Shown in pieces: positions 58,801 to 64,000 of a stretch of DNA of 64,000 nucleotides. A model generated the notes under the pieces. That model was not told the origin of the DNA and did not search any database. It saw only the letters and a list, made by a program, of their open reading frames with translations. A program made the translations under genes and the position numbers. This DNA is from Nereocystis luetkeana (lineage: Eukaryota; Sar; Phaeophyceae; Laminariales; Laminariaceae): positions 2,108,001 to 2,172,000 of the forward strand of contig JARUPZ010000011.1 in NCBI GenBank assembly GCA_031213475.1, read 5' to 3'. Positions within the stretch are counted from its first letter, which is position 1, and every line of letters starts with the position of its first letter.

Positions 58801-61233
58801 TGATGTACGAGTTCCTAGTGGCAGCTCAACTGTCTTTCTCATGTATAGGTATAGCTAGGAAGTCATTTTTTTAGGTCCGGTACAATCAACAGCAGACTGC
58901 TCTATTAACGGGGGACCATAGTAAATAGGACCTACGGTACACACAAAAATGTATATATTTTCTTATTTTTACTAACAATATTTGGTCCTATTTACTATGG
59001 TCCCCCGTAATAGAAGGTGGCCCGGCTGTTCGCTTCCTCTCCCCGGTTGCTATTATATTCCTCTCGTGGTGGCTACATGCGATAAACGATTTTCCCGTAC
59101 ATCTTACCACATTCAAAACTCGGATATACACCTGTACTGTCTGTGCTTCTCATGGAAGGAGCGATCGAGGAAGACGAGAGCACACCTGGAGCGAATATCC
59201 CTTAGCATCAAGACGGAGGAAGTCGCCGCAAGGCTTAAGGGCGAGAGGTGAGCCTCACGGGATGCCCTAGGGACACAACCTCTACCGGTCCTGATCCCAC
59301 CCGATATGACCCCGCCCACAAGGTGCAGAAACATGATAAACCCTGCGCAAGCGCCGCCGGAGGCAACTTCTACCGGACCTGATCCCACCCGGACCTGATC
59401 CACCCGGATCTCCTGCCCCTTCTCTATATTTTGCCGGGGTGACGTTGACCAGTTAACAGTTGCTGAAGGGACATAACAGGTAGTTTGTGTTGTGTAACTA
59501 CTATTAATATTGTGGCCGTTGTTCATCGGGTAGAGCAGTTGCGCCGGGTGTGCGCATCGATCGGTTTTGCAGAAAATTCACTGGCGTGCATGTGCGCCGA
59601 AGAGCGCCAATCAAGCTGCGCCTCTACTTTGGTTTGTTCGCCACCTGGTGGGATACCGTATAGCACGCAAGATAACGCACCCCCTCGTACGAACTTCGAA
59701 GTCTTTGTTTCTCGACAATGGGGAGAGTGTAAACGCCTACATACATACGTCTAGGGAAAGGTCTCGGACGAGATATTGCCATAGCCACTATGTAAATGGT
59801 TGTGTGTGCCTCCTTGTGACGACATATTTCCAAAGCCACCGTTTTGGTTGTGTGTACCCCCCCCCCTTAACCCGTTTAGAACCGCATTCCCGTTTTGGGG
59901 AGAAACCACTCAAACTACAAGTAGTTTGTCCCCTAAACGGGACTGCGGTTCTAAAGGGGTTAAGGCATGCTTTGAAGAAAACCGGCGCGGAAAATCGTCC
60001 CAGGGTGTGCGTTATCTTCATTATAGTGTACTACGCCCTACCTCGGCATGCTTCGTCCAGATGTACGACTGCCGAGTATGCGAGCGTTTACACACCTCGG
60101 ATAGAGTACCTACCTGTAGATTCTCTAGACTCTCACCTGCCGTTACGAGATGTTCAGGATCTGTGTAGTACAAGTTCAACCCAGAAACTATATGTGTTCT
60201 AGACCCTGCAGAATATACGGGATGAGAAGAGACCTAACGCAAAAAAGGCGACACATGTTTCACACCTGCTCGTAGCCTAAAAGCTATGCCACTCTTTACG
60301 GGAATAATAGCCACGTTTAAAGTTCTTCACATCATAGTCTGAACGTAGTTTATATTTCCTAAGAGGGTGGCACACCCGTTCTACGTAAAGGCGGGATGAG
60401 TCTAGAATACTTCCGCGCGGCCCCAACCAAGTAGCTTTCGCCTCTCTGGTCAGTATCATACGCATGGTATTTTGTTTAGTAGCCTGCTCATTAGCTAACT
60501 ACACCGGTAGCCAGGATGCCCACCCCTCGAGTGGTGTGGCGCGCACGGCGCACAAGAGCGCAGTCTGGTCTGCCTCTACTGGCGCCCTATTGTTTCCATG
60601 ATAAACGCCGGATTCGGTCCCAACCAGTTAGGCTTGGCCGTCCCCGACCCTACTTTTGACTTCTAATCCTTTTGGGACTCCGAGTTAGCGACCAAAACAA
60701 GCACCAGGTGGAATTGTGGTCTTACCAATCAACCATTGCCTACGAGCAGCGCTAGCGTCAGCACTACGAGCAGGATCATGTTGTGCCCCGTACCCGCCGT
60801 ACGACTCCTTGCCTTGTCACTCGGATACCAATTGATGTCATTCCCCAATCACCCAGTGGCCTAAACTGTGATGCCCACATTTTGCCGGCAATATACCCCC
60901 TCTAGTCCCTAGAGAGTTAATCACAACCAATGAGTATAGGGGAGCGTGAGGTGACATGGTGTGGGAGGGTTCGGAAACACCTGAGGCACGCCCCCACATT
61001 CCGTGGAGACACTGTAGTCACCCTTTCCGACGCTTGAAATAGTGGTGGTCGTCGAACGGCTCTCTAACAGCAATTCTGTTTTCGGTTGGCACCCCAACCA
61101 GGCGTGTGCGTGGTAAGGCCCGCACGCGACTGCGGTACAACCAGTGGGTGAACAGCATGGACAACTGGCTTAGCGACGACGTGCCGAAGCTGGCAGACTA
61201 CGACAGGCGACAGTTCCCCGAGCAGAACATGAG
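43061..61233 (+). CDS. Multi-exon EF-hand calcium-binding protein with long C-terminal extension, 3' end beyond window
   Basis: Exons by splice signal and phase: 43061-43318, 44237-44492, 45109-45254, 46684-46887, 47263-47319, 48479-48631, 49447-49593, 50644-50805, 51711-51808, 52452-52519, 53376-53509, 54340-54414, 54610-54751, 55970-56082, 57227-57363, 57405-about 57557, 57849-58035, 59159-59247, 61102-61233. The EF loop DHNCDGLLDFDE (aa about 247-258) is canonical. A second, DTDKSGSIELDE, is split over the junction 46887/47263 and becomes canonical only after splicing. A calmodulin-like pair follows: a degenerate loop, then DTKGDGRITLNQ (Gln at position 12 instead of Glu). The N-terminus is Ser/Ala-rich with a CTG-encoded Ala run. 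The C-terminal half is charged, with no family I recognise. EF-hand calcium binding is confident; overall role unknown. The exon pair around 57.4 kb is uncertain, because the intron would be only 41 nt. I see no stop before 61233 in this model. Confidence 0.75.
43499..43636 (+). repeat. Tandem duplication, about 68-bp unit
   Basis: CGCCCCATTATGTGCATTTG...CCTCCTACTCGTACGTACGCT repeated without visible differences in intron 1 of the EF-hand gene. Confidence 0.9.
44237..44492 (+). CDS. EF-hand gene exon 2 (Ser-rich, acidic)
   Basis: Reads HSNKASNGSSDKSLSTSQSM and continues to TKMAYVL. Donor GTGAAA leaves one base, which fits exon 3. An acceptor 12 nt upstream (exon start 44225) is equally in phase. 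Confidence 0.65.
45109..45254 (+). CDS. EF-hand gene exon 3
   Basis: Acceptor TTTTCGGCAG; phase 1 in, 0 out. Contains VPVLDPYRYRQLLLDRWI and YGSIKEFFR, an amphipathic, mostly helical-looking stretch just before the EF hands. Donor GTAATT. Confidence 0.7.
46470..46640 (-). repeat. R3 right-part fragment
   Basis: GATCTAGCTCATGTTGCTGGGTGGGAACC...GGTTGGATCTGTACTATGCAGATC, inverted relative to 24.8 kb. In the intron before EF-hand gene exon 4. Confidence 0.65.
46684..46887 (+). CDS. EF-hand gene exon 4 (EF hand 1)
   Basis: Sixty-eight codons. EF loop DHNCDGLLDFDE has Asp at 1, Asn at 3, Asp at 5, Leu at 8 and Glu at 12. The exon ends with DTDK, the first four residues of EF loop 2. Acceptor TTTACAG, weak donor GTGCCT. 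Confidence 0.82.
47263..47319 (+). CDS. EF-hand gene exon 5 (second half of EF hand 2)
   Basis: Nineteen codons, SGSIELDEFVAFLGGAEEP. Joined to exon 4 it completes the loop DTDKSGSIELDE. Acceptor CGGTCAG, donor GTGAGT. The restored loop is strong evidence for the junction. Confidence 0.85.
47710..47960 (-). repeat. R3 right-part fragment with (AGATAGATC)n
   Basis: As at 46.5 kb, with a short AGATAGATC tandem (47735-47775) where other copies have ATACAGATC units. Confidence 0.65.
48240..48400 (+). repeat. GGGCCTTCGCAATTCC degenerate tandem
   Basis: About five units of GGGCCTTCGCAATTCCAATCGCTGTT type, just before EF-hand gene exon 6. Confidence 0.6.
48479..48631 (+). CDS. EF-hand gene exon 6 (basic, Gln-rich)
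   Basis: Fifty-one codons, phase 0 at both ends, with blocks KQEQRRKSQDPEARSVQLQ and RIKNKLSHYLNKV. Donor GTGAGTGAC is strong; the acceptor CCGAAG is weak, so the 5' edge is approximate. Confidence 0.55.
48680..48712 (+). repeat. Poly-G tract
   Basis: Nearly uninterrupted G run after EF-hand gene exon 6, on the transcribed sense strand. Confidence 0.7.
49447..49593 (+). CDS. EF-hand gene exon 7 (degenerate EF hand 3)
   Basis: Forty-nine codons. FAFMSEDTANPGISLPDI aligns with the start of the calmodulin C-lobe, but the loop is altered (Ser at position 1 and an extra residue), so it probably does not bind calcium. Donor GTGAGC. Confidence 0.78.
50210..50440 (+). repeat. GGTACCCGGGTA tandem repeat, unit about 50-57 bp
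   Basis: Four to five units of ATACTCGGGTAGGTACCCGGGTA...AACCTGGTTGTT. In the intron before EF-hand gene exon 8. Confidence 0.8.
50644..50805 (+). CDS. EF-hand gene exon 8 (EF hand 4)
   Basis: Fifty-four codons starting VTEDEVRSLVKEVDTKGDGR. The loop DTKGDGRITLNQ has Gln at position 12. Acceptor ACTGGGCAG after a C/T-rich tract; donor GTCAGA. Confidence 0.82.
50830..50950 (+). repeat. Dispersed repeat R5, copy 3
   Basis: TGCATGGCCGTAGTCGTAGGACCATAG...GCCGGGATGGAGCACGTCGGGTTTTCACCG, 25 bp after the donor of EF-hand gene exon 8. Confidence 0.7.
51230..51310 (+). other. tRNA-like fragment
   Basis: CTGTTAGCTCAGTGGTTATC resembles a tRNA 5' half with A box, but the T arm is not recognisable. Probably a SINE head or tRNA pseudogene in an EF-hand gene intron. 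Confidence 0.35.
51711..51808 (+). CDS. EF-hand gene exon 9
   Basis: Reads SAVDQPPPAETSEEAFLKAR and continues to VPSK, with strong donor GTAAGC (phase 2). An in-frame GTGCCC at 51795 is a weaker alternative donor. Confidence 0.6.
51968..52200 (+). repeat. Dispersed repeat R5, two copies in tandem
   Basis: 51968-52045 is a short copy; 52050-52200 is a longer one that continues GTTTTCACCGACCAGGCAGC...GCGGAGCGACACGTGAGG, matching copy 1. Confidence 0.7.
52452..52519 (+). CDS. EF-hand gene exon 10
   Basis: Follows a T-rich tract and CTGAG. Completes the split Met codon and reads RSFFPLQKYWIPFDDHGLDF. Donor GTATAG, phase 1 out. Confidence 0.55.
52920..53350 (+). repeat. CAACTGTGAAACGCCTGCAA degenerate tandem
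   Basis: Units of roughly 40-60 bp with the core TTCAACTxTGAAACGCCTGCAAxTGGT, repeated about eight times in the intron between EF-hand gene exons 10 and 11. Confidence 0.75.
53376..53509 (+). CDS. EF-hand gene exon 11 (tentative)
   Basis: Phase 1 in, 0 out; reads MERSKKYPSVTGSHFRTPVR and continues to SVTVWAPSGRE before a strong GTGAGC donor. The acceptor GGATGAAG is poor. Confidence 0.45.
54340..54414 (+). CDS. EF-hand gene exon 12 (tentative)
   Basis: Twenty-five codons, DLLDLSRAFFVHSKAEDRK onward, phase 0/0, acceptor TCTGGAG, donor GTGAAG. The open frame continues past the donor, so the 3' edge is uncertain. Confidence 0.45.
54610..54751 (+). CDS. EF-hand gene exon 13
   Basis: Reads VVDVWDLPPPTRHLSRTKSS and on to ASFACDG. 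Acceptor CTTTCGAAG, donor GTGTGC. Phase 1 out fits the next exon. Confidence 0.5.
55820..55916 (+). repeat. (CAA/CAG)n microsatellite
   Basis: Nearly pure ACAACAACA with interspersed CAG, in the intron about 50 bp before EF-hand gene exon 14. The Gln and Cys frames it opens are not genes. Confidence 0.85.
55970..56082 (+). CDS. EF-hand gene exon 14
   Basis: Acceptor CTGTCGCAG; reads PFAAVSPQEALWSDKKALSS and on to SLEEEQLQ, then GTGATG. If the donor is not used, the frame runs on in a protein-like way to TAG at 56167, a possible alternative C-terminus. Confidence 0.6.
57227..57363 (+). CDS. EF-hand gene exon 15
   Basis: Acceptor TTGCTGCAG, phase 0; reads HGVGLVAESRPPTASPLEAR, then a hydrophobic RVLLVVLPKIGRIF. 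Strong donor GTAAGAGG, phase 2. An in-frame TAA overlaps the donor. Confidence 0.5.
57405..57557 (+). CDS. EF-hand gene exon 16 (edges uncertain)
   Basis: In phase with the previous exon, CAG|C at 57405 gives DAILRVDLASRLVYPAVGPG and then a QLRQEFYNSRSLWL stretch. The implied intron is only 41 nt, far shorter than all others here, and the donor is not obvious. This exon may be misplaced. Confidence 0.35.
57849..58035 (+). CDS. EF-hand gene exon 17 (basic)
   Basis: Phase 2 in; reads TRVNFPGMKEERFTTTNSER, then KEKKIEKGQRSAGFYRQRQ, ending at a strong GTGAGTACG donor in phase 0. Confidence 0.55.
58903..59012. mobile_element. TA-flanked MITE (TTACGGGGGACC family), copy 5
   Basis: Right end CTATGGTCCCCCGTAA-TA intact; left end has one extra A. 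No inserts at the sites used in copies 2 and 4. In the intron between EF-hand gene exons 17 and 18. Confidence 0.85.
59159..59247 (+). CDS. EF-hand gene exon 18 (charged helix)
   Basis: Reads ERSRKTRAHLERISLSIKTE and on to RLKGE. Acceptor CATGGAAG, donor GTGAGC (phase 2). The charge pattern suggests a helix or coiled coil. Confidence 0.55.
59757..60232 (+). repeat. R3 copy hosting the TTAA MITE
   Basis: AAGGTCTCGGACGAGATATT...CGTCCCAGGGTGTGCGTTATCTT aligns with 24.45-24.56 kb; the right part ends near 60232. Interrupted by the MITE at 59869-59963. Between EF-hand gene exons 18 and 19. Confidence 0.75.
59869..59963. mobile_element. TTAA MITE, copy 5, inserted in repeat R3
   Basis: TTAA on each side. 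It splits the R3 sequence that is continuous at 985-1000, giving a precise insertion with duplicated TTAA. Confidence 0.9.
60655..60925. repeat. Dispersed repeat R6, copy 1
   Basis: Shares GTACGACTCCTTGCCTTG, CCAATCAC and TAGTCCCxAGAG blocks in the same order with 62710-62990. Intron of the EF-hand gene; no coding potential. Confidence 0.6.
61102..61233 (+). CDS. EF-hand gene exon 19
   Basis: Acceptor CCCCAACCAG. Completes an Arg codon and reads VRGKARTRLRYNQWVNSMDN, then WLSDDVPKLADYDRRQF. Donor GTGGGA leaves phase 2. A following exon must exist, in or beyond the last 2.7 kb. Confidence 0.6.
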
Positions 61234-61589
61234 GTGGGATTAGCGTTAGTCACCTCAAAAACAAGTATGGCAACCAGAAAAGAAAACGTAAGTTGACGTC
61301 ACCTGATATCTGCTATCTGCAGCGACCATATTGAAGTGTCCAATTTCACCAAAAAGTGACGTCACGACCCTGGATGGCGCCACCGGTCGATCAGGGATTT
61401 TTTTCCCATCAATCAGTTATTCCTTTCCAAAATATAGGAAAACTGCGAGCACGATTTACGGAATACCTGTCTCTCGCGGTGGGCGGCTTATCGTTTGGCA
61501 CACGCGGGTTTGTCGGCGGTGAGCAAAGCACCCGGTACTCGTTCTGCATGCAATCGTTACGGTTTCATCCAATCAGGGATAGATGATGA

Positions 61590-61830
61590 CCTAGATAATC
61601 TATTAATAGATACTAACCTGCCGTTATGATATACTGTGCAGGATCTGCATAGTACAGGTCCAACCCAGAAAACATGTCCAAGATCATGCATATTGCACTG
61701 CTCCCACCCGTCAACATGAGCTACTGTAGTTTACACAGACGAGGAATATATGTATCTATCTGCTCCGAAGTATCTAGATGATGAAGTGGGAATGATCTGT
61801 AGCTGATAGGACCGATCTGTGAAAGGTTAA
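61590..61830 (+). repeat. R3 right-part fragment
   Basis: GCAGGATCTGCATAGTACAGGTCCAACCC...GATGAAGTGGGA matches 24.78-24.98 kb. CTGTA at 61724-61728 follows a TA and is absent from the other copies. Confidence 0.65.
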
Positions 61831-62187
61831 GGTTGCATTCAATCACGAAGCCAAAATAAACTGGGGCACTGCTAAAGTAGGCTTAAACGTAGGAAATAGG
61901 CATCGCTGCAGTTTCTCTCGGTGGACGTATCTCGTTTGCCATCTGTTACGAGGGTCTATACAGTAATAGTAATACATAGTAAAGCATGATATTACATACC
62001 AGGTACCAGGTAGTAGTACATAGTGCTACATAGTATTACAAGTAGATAGTAATCAGAGCCCACAATGAACCCAAAAACTAGATCCCCCCTATGTAAACAC
62101 GCCATATTTTGGTTCTCATTACTACGTTCTCTGGCAGTAACATTCATTGTACATACTGAGAGTATTTGGGTGCAGTGGTAAGACGCG

Positions 62188-62345
62188 AGTCCACGAGGGA
62201 AGACAGTGCTGAGCCCTCATTTTGCGATAAAAAAGCCTTCCAAGGCGCGAACCGCAGTGGCTAGGGGGGAGGAGAGTCTGCTACGTGACGCCGGATCTGA
62301 GTTACGGCGAGGAGGGAGAGAGAAAAAATAGAACACAACGATAAC
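62188..62345 (+). repeat. SINE family 1, copy 6 (3' part)
   Basis: TCCACGAGGGAAGACAG...GAGTCTGCTACGTGACGCCGGATCTGAGTTACGGCG matches the 3' half of the SINE body. Confidence 0.7.
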
Positions 62346-62709
62346 AAATGGGAAGGGGGAAACAAAATATGGTAGGATATTTTTAACTTGATGTTTTGGT
62401 GTAGCACTTACGAGGGAGAGAGAAAAGAAGGGCAAATATAATAAATTGGGAAGGAAAAAAAAACGTGGTTGGATAATTATATCTTGACGTTTTTTGTGTA
62501 GTACTTGCAATACTCCCTTCAGTCTAATCCGTTTGGATGGAAGACACTACACTCCGTCCTGATGCTATGCAGAGCGCGAATCCTTGCCCTACAACCGACC
62601 CATGCTGCAAAAGGGATACTACGTAGTAGCACCTAAATTTTCTGGGACTCTCCTACTGTAGGTTGAGGGACTCCAGCAACCGAGTTTGATGAACAAAAAA
62701 AGTCTAAGC

Positions 62710-62990
62710 TTACAACCTTATAACCTCTCTGGGGGCCCGAGACAGCGACCAAAGCAATGATAAGTCTAGCGCTATCAACCACCTATGAACAGCGTCAGCG
62801 CCCAGCAGTATGAACGGATAGGATAATGTTCTACGCCCGTGTCTGTGCAGTACGACTCCTTGCCTTGAAACTTGGACACCATGTTGTAGAACATCACCCC
62901 CCAATCACGCGGTGGCCGTCGCTGTAGTCGTCACTCTTTATCGCCAATTTTCCCCCCTCTCTGTAGTCCCAAGAGGGTTGGGCCCGATAC
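62710..62990. repeat. Dispersed repeat R6, copy 2
   Basis: Second copy of the 60.66-60.93 kb repeat, moderately diverged. Confidence 0.6.
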
Positions 62991-63645
62991 GCACAACCAT
63001 TACACTACCCGCAGGAGATGACTCTCCCGGGTAGCTATCTCCACCGCACCTGCCCCTCTTGCGGGTCAGGTCGGGTCAACGTGCCCTAGCGCCAATGGCA
63101 ACCGTAGACTGTTCTGATGCTGTAACGGGAACTATGGGTTAAATTGACACCCGACACGAATTTTGAACGTGGAAGTGTGGTGAGCTTAAGCTTTATTTTT
63201 ACCAATCCGCCGGAGGATTGAAGAAAACAAAATGAATCGGGTACAACAATGTTGGGTCTATAGTAGTTTGAGAGTTATCATGGTTGCTACCTGGTACAAT
63301 GGTTGAGTACCATGTCCGTCGGTGACAAAATAACGTTTGGTCTAAAAGAGCGCGACCCATACCGTAGCATGCATCAACCATTGCCTCATCCTTGAGTAGG
63401 CGGCAGTTCACCAACTCCCTCCCATTTCCGTGCCATGACACTGCTTGATTGCCTTCTCTGCCTAGGGTACGGGGCGGACAGCAGGTGCACGAGGCTCTCG
63501 GGGGACCCATGGCGATCGCTGTCTAGATAGAGGGTGGTGCTGCTGGGCTGGAGGGACCCTATCGAGGGGCGTTCATACGGAAGCACGCGCTTTGATGTGT
63601 CTAGCGGTTGTCGTGTTATCTGCTTGGTCAAAAGCGGGATACACT

Positions 63646-63800
63646 TCAGGGCTGTTTATTGGTCGGTTCAAACCTCACGGGTCAGGTCGGGCCGGGTCGA
63701 GTACCGGTGACCAGACCCGATCCGTGAGAATTTTGAAAAGCCTCCTGACCCGACCCGGCCCGACTCAACCCGACCCGTGAGGTTTAGAAAACACCTGGCT
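63646..63800. mobile_element. Partial hAT-like GGGTC element
   Basis: Starts CAGGGCTGTTTATTGG, then CACGGGTCAGGTCGGGCCGGGTC and the inverted CCCGACCCGTGAGG. The right TIR was not found, so it is truncated or rearranged. Confidence 0.5.
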
Positions 63801-64000
63801 CGACCCGCGTATTGGGTTCATGGCTTGTGAAGAGTCCTCGATACCATGAGGGGGCTGCGCGCCACACCCCAGGCGAAGCACTTTCACCCGACCGTTCAAT
63901 TTGTTCCGCGTGTCGACTGAAGCAACTGGACGCGTCCACCTGCAAATACTTCGAGGACGCAGTGGCTCGTGATGATGTCCCGTGATGTTTTTTGTGTGCT

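Larger units (their letters stand above)
61234..64000. other. 3' part of window: presumed intron(s) of the EF-hand gene
   Basis: Filled mainly by R3, SINE, R6 and a GGGTC element. Near 63830-63990 two frames look weakly coding (one follows CCCCAG in the phase needed after exon 19, but with a TGA at about 63969). I cannot choose between them, so no exon is called. Confidence 0.35.

Overview
The window is nuclear DNA from an intron-rich eukaryote. Short exons with GT-AG boundaries are scattered in introns of about 0.1-4 kb that are full of small transposons. Base composition is close to balanced. Gene structure, MITE load and a decayed Ty3/gypsy element would fit a stramenopile alga (a brown alga, for example), but that placement is inference; no taxon-diagnostic gene is present.

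Three genes can be rebuilt by joining exons whose reading phases agree. (1) A G3BP/Rasputin-type RNA-binding protein lies on the minus strand (32918 down to 12496, 12 exons, 2001 nt of CDS, about 666 aa): NTF2-like domain, long Ala/Pro/Gly-rich linker, RRM with textbook RNP motifs, RGG-box tail. (2) An unrecognised gene X lies on the minus strand (about 41492 to 36744; six phase-compatible exons ending in a stop; 5' end not found). (3) An EF-hand protein lies on the plus strand (43061 to at least 61233, about 19 exons, open at the right edge). It has four EF-hand units (three canonical-looking loops and one degenerate) and a long C-terminal extension I do not recognise. Genes 2 and 3 are head to head across about 1.6 kb.

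Layout: 0-3 kb has no recognised gene, only pieces of dispersed repeats. 3.3-7.6 kb is a broken Ty3/gypsy pol region on the minus strand. 7.7-12.5 kb is repeats and low-complexity DNA. 12.5-32.9 kb is the G3BP gene, about 10% coding. 33-36.7 kb is intergenic with an 865-bp hAT-like element. 36.7-41.5 kb is gene X. 41.5-43.06 kb is the presumed divergent promoter region. 43.06-64 kb is the EF-hand gene and its introns.

The most unusual signal is not a gene. Very short insertions at TA dinucleotides are spread over the window: TACC(A/T)GGTA (33 exact copies counted by eye, about 0.5 expected) and TATTAATA (22 counted, about 1 expected), plus TAC(A/T)GTA. In several cases an aligned repeat copy lacks the insert, so these are real 5-7 bp insertions. 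They look like excision scars of Tc1/mariner-type transposons. Other clear events are a TTAA-flanked MITE whose empty site is preserved elsewhere in the window, and an 839-bp hAT-like element with a perfect 8-bp target duplication enclosing a GGGTC-rich array. All exon models were made by eye from splice signals and phase; no transcript or database search was available.
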